From Caprella mutica (lineage: Eukaryota > Arthropoda > Malacostraca > Amphipoda > Caprellidae): a DNA stretch of 64,000 nucleotides. Location of the stretch: the NCBI GenBank assembly GCA_947561585.1, contig CANNZV010003222.1, positions 54,750-118,749 of the forward strand, written 5' to 3'. Both the position numbers and the translations under genes were made by a program. This document shows, piece after piece, positions 46,910 to 57,400 of the stretch (within the stretch, counting starts at the first letter, position 1; every line of letters starts with the position of its first letter). Below the pieces are notes generated by a model, which saw nothing but the letters and a program-made list of their open reading frames with translations, was not told the DNA's origin and did not search any database.

Positions 46910-48479
46910 TAATATTGATTAGTATAGTTGATACGTCCCATATAACTCGTAAATCTGTAAAATTGTTAATAACTTCAACTCATAATAGATCTGTAAAAAT
47001 TGTAAATAACTTCATGGTACCATTTTTTGCAAGCGGTTTTGCATAGTTATAATTACTGTTTTCAAATAAAGTAATATTCATCGATGCAGAAACGGGTGTA
47101 AAAACTAGTATATAGTTATAATTGAAAGCAGAAACATTTGTATTTTTATTTATTAATGTTATCACTCAATTAGCATTTGGAACCAAATTATACATAAAAT
47201 TCAAGTCGTTCTTATATTCTTTTCATAAATTATTAAATTGGGTCAATATACCTTCCGATTTCCTAGCTATTCTTTTATTGTTGAATCAACTGGCTAATGT
47301 TTTTCATCATTTACTGTAAAAAAATGATCTTGGACCTTAGCTTTACTATATATGAGAAGAACCTTTGAAGAAAATTCACTGCAGTCTCCTCATGAAATCA
47401 ATTTTCTTTGGTATCCAATGTATAAATTTATGATAGCACAGACTCAATCATTTTCCATATTTTGAAAATTCATTTAAATTTAGAGCAATAACTTTCAATT
47501 AATTTTAAACTCAAGTTAAGAAGATATATTTCATGAATATTTGGTAAAATTAACAATGTGATTTGTGCATTAGTCTATGTAATAAAATTTATTAACAATA
47601 ACTGCTTATACAGAGTTCAACATACGATTTAAAAACGGCTAAAACTACCAACTGTTTATAGTATACGTAAAATCTCAAATTCTATTTCTTAAAAGATTTG
47701 ATGTCTTAATTCAATCATATACTATTCTGTAAGAATTACAACAAGAAAATAAATTTATACTTAAGTACTTTTAATTTTTATTCTTTTATTAGAATCAACA
47801 TAAACGAATCGCGCGGTACTTGCGCGCCATCTCATCGAGTCACTTTATCTGAATATAATCACCTATTTTAATTAGACTATTTCCAAACCATTATTGCTTT
47901 GCATCAATAGCTGATGCAAGTATCATAAAATTATTTCATATTTTTATTAGGTGCTATTTTATTCATTTAAATTAGTGAAGGGGCTAACTAAATAATTTGA
48001 ATATATTTGCTCGTTTTCGGCTTTCCCTAAAAGATTCCGTCACTTTCAGACGCTCTGTTTATATTCGCGTTATATTTGACGGTCTAATTCATTTGAAATC
48101 TTTGGCTAAGGCTTAGAATATATTTCATATGGTTACTTTAGTCATTTTTCTTTATTTTCATATTATTAAGTAGTGGCCCGGAGCAGTCGCATAGTTATTT
48201 ATGTTGTTTTGAAAAGTGTAAGTATATTAGCTTAAGTACTGCTAAAGTGCCATGTTACAAGTTACAACTAGGTATGACAGTAATACCTACTAATACCTCG
48301 CTAGTATCTTAATTATAGACATTCACCATAATTCAGAATGTGATACAGTGGGAGTAAAAGCCCCTTAGATGTAAATAGAGAGACACAACTTCACAAGCTA
48401 CAAAGTGTGGGGAACACCTACTAGTTAGATAGCCTATAAATTGCTAAAGAATTGAGTATTTCTGTCAGTTCTGAGCTCA
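46910..48479. other. Intergenic, no convincing gene
   Basis: Several 60-68-codon frames overlap on both strands at 46840-47319 with no motif or splice context. A near-duplicate of about 35 bases (GTAAAA(T)TTGTTAATAACTTC) lies at 46957-47015. GCGCGGTACTTGCGCGC at about 47810-47826 is a short GC palindrome. Confidence 0.4.
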
Positions 48480-48577
48480 CCAGTCTGCATAAATTAGTTA
48501 GTAAAGTGTTCATAGAGATCTCTTATTCTGTTTGTAGCAAAATTAATGTTAATGTAGGGATTAATTTAGAAGTGGGA
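48480..48577 (-). mobile_element. T-family MITE, subclass III, partial
   Basis: Starts CCAGTCTGCATAAATTAG and runs through GTTCATAGAGATCTCTTATTC and TGTAGCAAAATTAATGTTAA to TAGGGATTAATTTAG. That matches the right half of the subclass III copy at 61783-61961 in reverse. Confidence 0.7.
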
Positions 48578-48679
48578 GCAAGTAAAGATAACGGACCAGG
48601 GTGACTGGGTCCCTTAACTTTACTTGGTTAAAACTTAATTCTGGTCCGTTATGTTTACTAGCTTCTTTTCTGGTTTCTG

Positions 48680-48964
48680 CCAGTCTGTAGAATGTGTCTC
48701 TTCTCCTTCAGAGATTTTAGTTTTAGAGGCGCCTGAGACGGTTACTCTGTGACTCTCAGTAGCAGATTCAGAATCTCCCGCAGCTAAATTAATGGTACCT
48801 AACATAGAAAATAATTAGAAATTAATTCAAAATATCCCGCAGCTAAATTAATGGTAACATAGGAATTAATTCAAGATCTCCCACAGAGATCTCCAATTTC
48901 TAAAAATTCGATCAAAATCTCCCGCAGAGAGTCTTGGAAAAAAGTTCCATATTCTGCAGACTGG
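48680..48964 (+). mobile_element. T-family MITE, subclass II (CTCCCGCAG type)
   Basis: Ends CCAGTCTGTAGAATGTGTC and TTCCATATTCTGCAGACTGG. The interior repeats CTCCCGCAG or close variants five times and has two copies of the family core AAATTAATGGTAACATAGGA. It is 285 bp, noncoding, and a close relative of 62723-62984. Confidence 0.85.
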
Positions 48965-49059
48965 GCAGACTGGACCCTACTTAGTATTTGTAAATCATGT
49001 ATAGTATATGTATAGCATCATTAGCATGCAGAGTTCAATTTTTTCAAATACGCAAGATA

Positions 49060-49504
49060 GGGTCAAGCAGTTAAATTGCGGCCCATTAACTAACTGCCCA
49101 GTCTGTATTTCGTAATTTTTCACCTTTGAAAATATTATTCTGGCAAAGTCGGTAGAATTTTAGCTATTTATTCCTATGTTACCATTAATTTTCGGTGGAA
49201 AAATGGGTTAAATGTTGGTGGATCAGTCAAATTACTGATAAAGTATGGTGGATTTTTTCAGCTTTTTCAAAAAGTCAGTGGAATTTTGTGCACCAAATAC
49301 AGACTGGCTAACTGCGGCCTCTTAACAACAGAAACGTCATAGCTTCAAAACACGTTAAATATATTAAGTAATAATTTATATCATGCACTGCGCTTATGAT
49401 AGTTATGCAACATTTTAATGTAATTTCGATTCAGAATGTTTTAGAGACTGTCTTGAGAGGGCCGTAATTAAAAATGAAAGAACCGCAATTTACCTGCGTG
49501 ACCC
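49060..49504 (+). mobile_element. R-family MITE interrupted by a T element
   Basis: TA-GGGTCAAGCAGTTAAATTGC ... ACCGCAATTTACCTGCGTGACCC-TA. It is split at 49098 by a T-family insertion with target duplication CTAACTGC. Removing the insert gives an R element like 39289-39524. Confidence 0.85.
49098..49317 (-). mobile_element. T-family MITE, subclass I (GGTGGA type), 8-bp TSD
   Basis: Ends CCAGTCTGTATTTCG and GCACCAAATACAGACTGG. GGTGGA or one-mismatch variants occur five times. The core TTCCTATGTTACCATTAATT lies in between. The perfect 8-bp duplication CTAACTGC is at 49090-49097 and 49318-49325. It is 220 bp with no coding capacity. The duplication length fits hAT-type transposition. Confidence 0.92.
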
Positions 49505-49550
49505 TATAGCTGATTTTTACATAGTTAAAAGAAATAATGTGTGGTTTCTG

Positions 49551-49731
49551 GCACTCTGGAAAATGCCTCCGGGCTTAGGCTAACAGATAAAATTTAGAGG
49601 CTAAATGCTGCGGATTATACAGATCCAATTAATTTATATCTGTATTTTAAGGTTTTCTTAACTCCAACAGACTTGAACAGAGTAATTGATTCATCAGAAA
49701 AGACCACTTTTTCCAGAGTGGCCAGTGAGTC
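49551..49731 (+). mobile_element. S-family MITE
   Basis: Ends GCACTCTGGAAAATGCC and CACTTTTTCCAGAGTGG. The interior AAATTTAGAGGCTAAATGCT and GGATTATACAGATCC matches 61650-61990 in reverse. No duplication could be confirmed at this copy. Confidence 0.75.
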
Positions 49732-49739
49732 TTGAGTTT

Positions 49740-50180
49740 CTGCAGAGCAGCAGAGTTGTCTATCTTGTCTTTAGGATGAGTTCTCACTGCTCACATAGTT
49801 AATTTTGAATCTCCAACAGAGTTTACTAGTCAATCAGAAGTTATTCTTCCACCCTGGCTTTACCTAGTAAATTATTAATATTTGACCAATAATTGGAATT
49901 AGAATATAATTTTGGATCCATAGAAACCACATTAAAGGATTTAAGCAGAATTGTTTCCATTTTTTTTCTTCTCGTTCTTCACAACTTCAAAATGGATCAC
50001 CTTTTTTTGTCAATTCTGTCAATTTATAAAATATGCAAAGTATGGACAAAGTCGCCAGTATATTGGTGACTTTTGAGGGGTGAAATAAGTTGAAAAACAT
50101 GTAAATAACAAATAAATCACTCATAAAATAGTCTCGAGAGATCCACATGCATTAGGCGTGAAGCTTGAGGATATTTTCTA
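49740..50180. other. Degraded element sequence
   Basis: Contains phrases shared with 52800-53060 (AAATAAGCTGAAAACCTGTA, ATAGTCTCAAGAGATAAAAA, and GCGACTTT/GGATCCATTTTCTCA), so it is part of another repeat family whose ends I could not place. Confidence 0.5.
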
Positions 50181-50193
50181 GTGTAAAATCGGC

Positions 50194-50337
50194 CCAGTCT
50201 GTAGAATATGGGACATTTTTAACATTTTCTGTGCGAACAGTCTTTAATTTCCTCCTATATTTACATGTATTTTACTGAGAACAGAAGTCAAAATGAAGGA
50301 TTTCTTGGAGAACACTTTACCAGTTTCTGCAGTCTGG
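50194..50337 (-). mobile_element. T-family MITE, subclass IV (GAACA type)
   Basis: Ends CCAGTCTGTAGAATATGGGA and CAGTTTCTGCAGTCTGG. It is 144 bp, the same length as 62409-62552, of which it is the reverse. GAACA occurs three times. The core variant CTCCTATATTTACATGTATT is present. Flanks TAAAATCG (50184-50191, then 2 extra bases) and TAAAATCC (50338-50345) look like an imperfect target duplication. Confidence 0.82.
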
Positions 50338-50514
50338 TAAAATCCTCACTAGGAAATCAAATTTCTTTGTAGTATCTTAAATGTGGCGACCTGGATCCAT
50401 TTTCTCACTAAACTGGCGACTTTCCTGCCACACTTTGAAACATGGTCATTTATTAGGTTTGAATATTTGTAAAATACTAAAGCAAATATTTAATAAATCT
50501 AATATAAAGTTTTC

Positions 50515-50640
50515 TGGTCCGTTAACTTCACTAGCTTAATTCCTGGTCTGTTATCTTTACCAGCTTCATTTCTGGTCCGTTATCTTTACCAGCTTCATTT
50601 CTTGTCTGTTATCTTTACTTGCTCCCTAAAGTGTTTGTAG
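50515..50640. repeat. 29-bp tandem repeat, about 4 copies
   Basis: The unit contains TTCTGGTCCGTTATCTTTAC followed by CAGCTTCAT. Single copies also stand at about 48584 (reverse) and 48640, beside the subclass III fragment there. Confidence 0.8.
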
Positions 50641-50722
50641 CAAAATTTATGTAAATATAGGGATTGATTCAAAATTGTTCGTAGAGAATACCCCAAATGG
50701 CAAATATCTCCCATACATATTT
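50640..50722 (-). mobile_element. T-family MITE, subclass III, left part of an interrupted copy
   Basis: AGCAAAATTTATGTAAATAT, GTTCGTAGAGAATACCCCAA and AAATATCTCCCATA match the subclass III interior in reverse. The missing end CCATATTCTGCTGTTCTGCAGACTGG continues at 52164, after element X. Confidence 0.7.
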
Positions 50723-50938
50723 GATACATATCTAATCTTAAAGCTGAGCAGCGCACCAGATTACGACACACCATTGTACGTTCTATTAGATAGGTAATTT
50801 GAATGAAAATTAATTATACATAGTGAATTTGATAATTGTTATCAAATTTATGACTGATGGTACCTGAATCCAATATTTATAACTCTATACCTAAACCTAC
50901 TAGGTAGCTACACAGTTTAATTCTTTGATTGAGATGTT

Positions 50939-51873
50939 AGTAAATTTGTGCTTTAGGTCCCCCACCGATTTTTGATATTTTGACACTTTTTATGGTGAAA
51001 GGAGCCATTTTAAGACATTTTTCAAGAATACCATTTGTTCTGCAAATGCTTCGTTTTCTAGATATAGCGCAATTAAGTTTTCGATAGGATTGGTTACCTA
51101 GGTTAAGTTTGAGGGTCTGGAAAGGTACATTAACATCACAAATAAGTTGTGAAACAATCATCATGTGTGCAGTACAACCAACTAGCAGATACAGAGAACT
51201 ACATTAACAGTTTCTTGGCACCAAGATTTCTTGTCACAAAAATCTAAAAGGTGGAAAGCCTTGTGTTTTCTACAAACTTATTGTTATTCCTACCAAAAAC
51301 TTAATTCCACTATATCTCAAAAACGAAGCATTTGCACAACAAATGGTATTCCCGAAAAAAGTCTTAGAATGGCTCCTTTAACCTATATTTTGTGTCAAAA
51401 TATCAAAATTCGTTGGGAACCTAAAGCACAAATTTACCAGAAGTTGTTGTGCAAATGCTTCGTTTTAGAGATATAGCGCAATTAAGTTTTGGTTGGAATA
51501 ACAATACGTTTGTAGAACACACAAGGCTTTCCGCCTTTTCGATTTTGTGAAATGAAATCTTGGTGCCACGAAACTGTTAATGTAATTCACTGTATCTGCT
51601 AGTTTGTTGTACGGCACACATCATGATTGTTAAATGACCTGGCAGGAGGGTTCAGGGGGCGTGTCGCCCCCCGATGTTCTTATTTGTGATGTTAATGTAC
51701 CTTTCCAGACTCCCTAACCTAACCTATCGGAAACTTAATAGCGCTATATCTCGAAATCGAAGCATTTGCACAACAAATGGTATTCATGAAAAACGTCTTA
51801 AAATGGCTCCTCTTACCTATTAAAAGTGTCAGAATATCGATAATCAGTGGGGGAGCTAAAGCACAAATTTACA
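50939..51873. mobile_element. Foldback element Y, 935 bp, 8-bp TSD
   Basis: Ends AGTAAATTTGTGCTTTAG and CTAAAGCACAAATTTACA, with the perfect duplication GAGATGTT at 50931-50938 and 51874-51881. The arms are inverse over most of their length, including GAACAAATGG/CGAAGCATTTGCACAAC, GGAAAGGTACATTAACATCA and module G (present at right, deleted at left). The centre (about 51343-51442) is a third copy of the outer arm sequence. Short frames of 75 and 81 codons in the arms are mirror images and not genes. Confidence 0.9.
51590..51675 (-). repeat. GC-hairpin module G, copy 3 (inside Y)
   Basis: On the minus strand: CGGGGGGCGACACGCCCCCTG, CCTCCTGCCAGGTCATTTAA, CAATCATGATGTGTGC, ACAACAAACTAGCAGATACA. 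The matching position in the left arm of Y (51160-51205) keeps the tail but lacks the hairpin. Confidence 0.8.
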
Positions 51874-52004
51874 GAGATGTTTTTTTTGGAATAGAAAATA
51901 AAATTTATCATAGAAAACTGTAATAATTATAATTTTATGGAGTAACTATTGTAAACTTTCAGTCTAAGGTATAAATAAAAAGATCAGTTAGGTAGATGTA
52001 TGAT

Positions 52005-52085
52005 GTATCGGAGGGTGTGCCGCCCCCCGAATCCCCCTGCCAGGTCATTGAACAATCATGATGTGTGCAGAACAACAAACTACAT
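52005..52085 (+). repeat. GC-hairpin module G, copy 4 (inside X)
   Basis: TATCGGAGGGTGTGCCGCCC hairpin, CCCCCTGCCAGGTCATTGAA, CAATCATGATGTGTGCAGAA, CAACAAACTACA. An 80-codon frame through it is incidental. Confidence 0.85.
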
Positions 52086-52319
52086 AATAGCCATTTTACC
52101 ATCGACATTGAGACTATTGATAGAAATTACAGTGGTGCACCGCTCAGCTTTTAGATACTGTTGCCATATTCTGCTGTTCTGCAGACTGGCAGTTGCAGAA
52201 TTGAGAATTTCACTGACTTGGTGGTTGCATTTTTCCCTTTGAAAATAATATTCTAGCAAAGTCGGTCGATATTCAGTTATTTATTCCTATGTTACCCCAT
52301 GTATTATGTTTCAAAGTAT

Positions 52320-52480
52320 GGTCTTATGGACAAAGTTGCCAACCATTTTTCAGAGGCTGAAAAATTTTAAGCCAAAATTTCACCAAAATTGTGAGCTAAG
52401 CCAATTGTGATCATTTTTTGAAGATTTCAAGCCAAAATTAACATGGGAACATAGGAATTAATTCAAAATTTTAAGCCCAG
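52320..52480 (+). mobile_element. T-family-like element, subclass V (GCCAAAA type)
   Basis: GCCAAAATT or GCCAATT occurs three to four times and the core variant AACATGGGAACATAGGAATT is present. Relatives lie at 53110-53200, 61545-61640 and 63118-63290. Ends are not defined at this copy. Confidence 0.6.
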
Positions 52481-52482
52481 TC

Positions 52483-52815
52483 TGCAGAATATGAGACATT
52501 TTTAACATTTTAACATGATATTTTCAACATTTTCTGTGTGAACAATCCTTGAATCCCTCCTAAGTTCTATATTTAAATGTATTTTACTGTGAACAGAAGT
52601 CAAAATAGAGAATTTCTTGGAGAACAGTATTTGGTGCACAATATCCCACTGACTTTTTTAAAAAGTTGAAAAAATCCACTAACAATTTCCTGTAATTTGG
52701 CTGATCCACCAACATCTCCCTAATTTATCCTCCGTAAATTAATTGTATTATTTTCAAAGGAGAAAAAATCCATCGATAAGTTAGTGGAATTTACCAAAAT
52801 TACCATGAAATACAG
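52483..52815. mobile_element. Fused T elements, subclass IV then subclass I
   Basis: Subclass IV starts CCAGTCTGCAGAATATGAGA and stops at GGAGAACAG (about 52627). Subclass I follows directly (TATTTGGTGCACAATATCCC) to GAAATACAGTCTGG. The inner ends are missing, so this is a deletion fusion or a truncated nested insertion. Confidence 0.65.
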
Positions 52816-53209
52816 TCTGGGCCATGTGCTTTGCAGACTGGGGTGAAATAAGCTGAAAACCTGTAAATAACAAGTGAATTGCTCATAAAATAGTCTCAAG
52901 AGATAAAAATGCATTAGTTATCACATGAAGCAAAAGGATGTTTTCAATCGTAAAATATTCACTAGGAAGTCAATTTTTTTCTTTAAAGTATCTTAAATGT
53001 GGCAACCTGGATCCATTTTCTCATTATACTGGCCACTTTCCTGCTACACTTTAAAACATAGATGTTACCATTAATTTTTGGTGGCTAAATCCCAGTCTGC
53101 AGAATCAAAACTCAGATATGTTTAACTGGTTTAAAATTTCGAATTCATTCCTATGTTTCCATGTTAATTTTGGCTTAATTGGCTTACAATTTTCCAGCCT
53201 CTGAAACAT

Positions 53210-53337
53210 GGGACTGCAGGAATGGGTAAACTGTTCTCCAAGAAATCCTCTATTTTAGCTCCTGTTCTCAGTAAAATACATGTAAATGTAGGTGGAAATT
53301 AAGGATTGTTTGAAATGTCTCCTATTCTGCAGACTGG
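53210..53337 (+). mobile_element. T-family MITE, subclass IV, third copy
   Basis: GACTGCAGGAATGGGTAAAC, TGTTCTCCAAGAAATCCTCT, ACATGTAAATGTAGG and CTCCTATTCTGCAGACTGG follow 62409-62552 closely. Confidence 0.75.
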
Positions 53338-53604
53338 CTGGCAGCACTATTGATTGTTTACATTCTTGATACTAATGTTAAAGGTTGTCGTTTTATTACA
53401 CACAGTACAAAATAGCATCAATATAATTTAGGTATGACCTATCGTAAACCTACCATGGAAAAGCATGATATTCAGAGTTACCGATCGCTTCACAGTTCAT
53501 TTTGAGATATCGATACTCTCGATGGATGAGCCTAATACGATTGTCCAATGATAATATTACTCTTAATATTATGTATAATACGTATTCAGTAGTTATTTGC
53601 AATA

Positions 53605-53948
53605 TAGATCTTACCATAATTTAAATTATCATGTGATTGGTAACTGAAAGGGATAATAGTTACTAGTTAGTCTTGCAGATATCGTTCTCTACTTATTGGT
53701 ATTTGAAAGTATTTTCAGATAGCGATATGTATTGAAGTTTGAAATATACATTGATTACACTAAACACTACCAATTTGGAATTATTACATGATATAATAAA
53801 GTCTTCTACATAATCTATTCACAGACAATTAATTTATCACTAACTGAAAATATTTTCAGATACCGATAAGTAGAGATTGATATATGCGAGACTGATTATT
53901 ATCCCTTTCAGTTACCAATCACATAATTTATAATTAGGGTAAGATCTA
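53605..53948. mobile_element. Foldback element Z, 344 bp
   Basis: Arms begin TAGATCTTACC and end GGGTAAGATCTA. They pair over about 105 bases (GTGATTGGTAACTGAAAGGG against CCCTTTCAGTTACCAATCAC), with a loop of about 130 bases. It has no coding capacity and sits about 500 bases upstream of the gene's first coding exon. Confidence 0.8.
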
Positions 53949-54241
53949 GCGGGAAATGTGTATTATTGGAACGGCAACACTTCTCGCTAACTAAAACAAA
54001 TTAAACTAGGCACTGCAAGTGTGAAAAAGGCTCTATAATTAGCCATTTCCTAAACAATTTTGATGATTTCAAGTTTTTAACATTTTCTTGTTTGTACAAA
54101 TTCGAATTTATCATTGATAATAGTTATTTATATATTGGTATACTATGACTAGACCTTGATTTCCATGTACGTAGCACCTCTCCCAACGCTTGACAGTCAA
54201 AATAAAACCATATTGAACCCTAAGTGATCGGTATCTCCAAT

Positions 54242-54305
54242 GATACCGTAATTCCTAAATTTACATCAATTTTGCTACAAACTGAATTAGAGATCTCTAC
54301 ATTAA
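54242..54305 (+). mobile_element. T-family subclass III remnant next to the gene
   Basis: AATTCCTAAATTTACATCAA, TTTTGCTACAAACTGAATTA and GAGATCTCTACATTAAT line up with the core and third motif of 61783-61961. No ends are preserved. Two short opposing frames here are incidental. Confidence 0.7.
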
Positions 54306-54436
54306 TCTTGGACATTATATCCAAGTGTGGTTTTAGCATCCTTTTTAGTTTTAACATGTTTCTAAGGCTTCTTCTGAGTACACTTATATTTGCTCTTCCA
54401 TCTAATTTCAAATTTTCTTTCAGATAAATTCACAAG

Positions 54437-57400
54437 ATGTCTGAGCCAAGGAAGAGCAGACGAGAACCAAAGCTGTCACAGCGCTTCAAAGAGTTTCTGG
54501 AGGGTGAGTCTTGATGATAAGCTGCCTACTTTCAACACCAAAAATAACTAGTCACCTATCTATATCTCTTTTCTTTAGAAGAATTGGATTGGCTTGTCAG
54601 ATGAGAGAAATTGAAGGTTGAATGCATTTTACTTTCACAGATATTAGTATATGCACTTTCAGATAATAGAATTCATATGAATTAGAATCTATTGTTAAAT
54701 TATATACTATTTCATCTTTCAAAATATAATAATTACCTTCACATCTGATTGAAACAGCATGACTTAAAATATTTTTTGGTTTTGATTACTTATGCATTTG
54801 AGGTCATATATTAATGTTATTGTGATGTATTTTCAACTCTTCAAAATTCACTCATTTTTTTAGTTGATAATACTGTGTAACATTAGTTAGGTACTATAAA
54901 GAATTTATATAAATTTTCTTCATCAATATATCTAACTTTTCATAATAATAATGTAATAGTATTGGCAGGTTTTAATTATGGCATTGTATTTTGATATAAT
55001 AACTGCCTACTTTTTCTTTAAATAGCTACATTGTATTAAATATTTAATCTTCCCTCCTCTAGACTCGACACCTACAAAACCCGCCCCAACCCCCAAAGCA
55101 GTCAAAACTCCTACAAAAGCAGAAAGTGAGTTATTAGATGAATACTTTTAAATTTTGTTCATATAAAGGCATTTTATTTGCTATAATAATTAAGTACTAG
55201 ATACAAAAATAATTGATACTGAACTATTAAGATGGCCATATGCGCTATTAATAACTAATTTCTTTTACTAGGTCCTGCAAAGAAAGCAGTGGTTGCAAAG
55301 ACTCCTGTTCCGAAGAAGAAAATCTCAACTTTAAAAGCTACAGAAAAGTCTGCCACCAAAGCTCCTACAAATAAAAATAAAGGCAAGGCTGAAGAAGAAA
55401 GTTCTGAAGATGATGTAGAGGAAGAAGAAATTAGTACTAAGACAGTTAATAAAAAATCTGTAGTAAAGTCTACTCCAAAAGGTAAACAAAAGAAAGAGCC
55501 AGTTGGTGTTAAGAAACAATCAAAGGTAACTACCCCTGATAGTGAAGAGGAGGAAGAAGAAGAAGAAGAAGAAAAAAAGGAAGTTGTTGGTAAAAGACAA
55601 GGAAAGTCCACTTCTAAGAAAGATGAGGCTGAAGAAAACGAACAGAAAGATGTAGGAAGAACAAGCAAGAGGCAGCCCAAACCATCCTCTAAGTTGTTAG
55701 ATTCTGATGAGAGTGAAGTGGTCACTGGCAGAAGACAGTCGAAAGCTACTCCTAAGAAACTAGAATCTGAAGAACCTGATGTAGCTGGTAAACGACAGCT
55801 GAAACCAACTCCAAAAAAAATGGAAATGGAAGATCCTGATAGTGATGCAGTAATCGGTAAACGACAACCAAAACCTACTCCAAAGAAACTAGAATCGGAA
55901 GATACTGAACAGAAGGAAGTTGTTGGCAAACGACACCCAAAACCTACTCCTAAGAAGATAGAATCGGAAGAACCTGATGTTGTTGTTGGTAAACGGCAGC
56001 CTAAACCTACTCCCAAGAAACTAGAATCTGAAGAACCTGAACTGAAGGAAGCTGTTGGTAAAAGACAGATTAAAGCCACAGCAAAAAAGAGCGATTCCGA
56101 AATTGAGAATGATAAAGAGCCTGTTAAAGTTACCACACAAAGTATGAGAGGGAGAGGAGGCAAAAGAGGAAGAGGGAGAGGAAGAGTCAGCTCTACTACA
56201 GTGACGACAAATAAAGAAGATACTGAAAGTGAAAGCAAAGAAGAGTCTGATGTAGAGATGAAAGAATTAGAAGAAGAAACTACAGAACCTACAACTCCTG
56301 TTAAGAAAAGTGTTTCTTCTGATTCACCTAAGAAGAAAGTAGTTGCCACCACGCTCCAGTCTGATACCAGCAAAACAAATAGTGGTGTGGTACTGCAGAA
56401 GGTTAGCGTGCAATCATCCCCTGTTAAAAGTCCCATCCGATTGGTGTCTAGCAAGATGACTTCTGCGATTGGTAAGAATGTTATATCTACTGCACTTAAA
56501 ACTGTTTCTTCTCCCATAACCAAAATTAACTCCAGCCTCTCTAAAAAAGATGAGGCAAAAACCCAAGGGAGTGCCACTGTTAATGAAAAAGTTATAACAA
56601 AAACTACTGATTTCACGCCAACTAAAGGAGTGAAGAGATCTTCTACGGAGGAAGATTCTAGTGAAGAAACACCTGCAAAGAAAGTGAAGATGAGCAGAGG
56701 TGCTCTTCTCTCCTCAGAAAGTCCTAAATCTCCTTCTTCAATACCCATCAAACTGTCTAAAGTAACTGCGACCAGAGAGTCCTCTGTTTCATCCCCACCA
56801 ACTGTCTCTAAAGTTTCTGTAAAGACTGTGACTGTAACTCCCAAGTCTGTTGCCAGTCTTCCTCCCAAAGCTAATAGCCAGGCTGATGTAGAGTCTGGTG
56901 GAGAGGCGAGAAGGAGCAGAAGGCAACCCAAAATAACAGAGAGAATGAAGGAGTTTCTTCATATGGAAACTGACGAACCAGAGACCAAATCTTCTGGTCC
57001 CCCAGCTAAGAAAACCAAACTCCAATCTCGGTCTGAAGAATCTAGTTCCGAAGATTTCGATGAAGAAGATGATGATATGGAAGATAGCAGTGATTTCATA
57101 GCTATGATGAAGAGCAATGCTACCAACATTAGTAGTCCAAGTGCTAAAAAATTATCATTGGCAAAATCTAAAAGCACTCTTCCTATCAAGACTACCCAAG
57201 TAGTTAAGCAGCCAACTCTACTGAAGAACACTGTGTCTGTGAAGACAGTAACTAAGAAGATGGTCACACCAACACCAACTAAAGTAGCAATTAAGAAACC
57301 AACTCTGATTAATGGTGGTAGTGATAAAATATCAGTAATGTCGTCAAAAGGAACCTCGAGAATCATCACCAAGAAACTCATCGGTAGTATCTCCAAGACT

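Larger units (their letters stand above)
50723..52163 (+). mobile_element. Element X: copy interrupted by foldback Y
   Basis: Ends GATACATATCTAATCTTAAA-GCTGAGCAGCGCACC and GGTGCACCGCTCAGCTTTTA-GATACTGTTG. Imperfect 8-bp flanks ACATATTT (50715-50722) and CCATATTC (52164-52171). It shares its interior (GTACCTGAATCCAAT, GGAATAGAAAATAAAATT, module G, CAGTGGTGC) with 60967-61482, which is the copy without Y. Confidence 0.82.

Noticed and set aside
50937..51476. 75- and 81-codon frames in foldback Y
   Set aside because: They are frames over mirror-image arms of the same repeat, with no recognisable protein.
52000..52242. 80-codon open frame
   Set aside because: It runs through module G and the right part of element X and is not preserved in the other X copy.
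55255..56931. 558-codon minus-strand frame
   Set aside because: Antisense shadow of the lysine/glutamate-rich exon; AAG and GAA codons read backwards give CTT and TTC, which rarely produce stops. The plus strand has matching introns and start.
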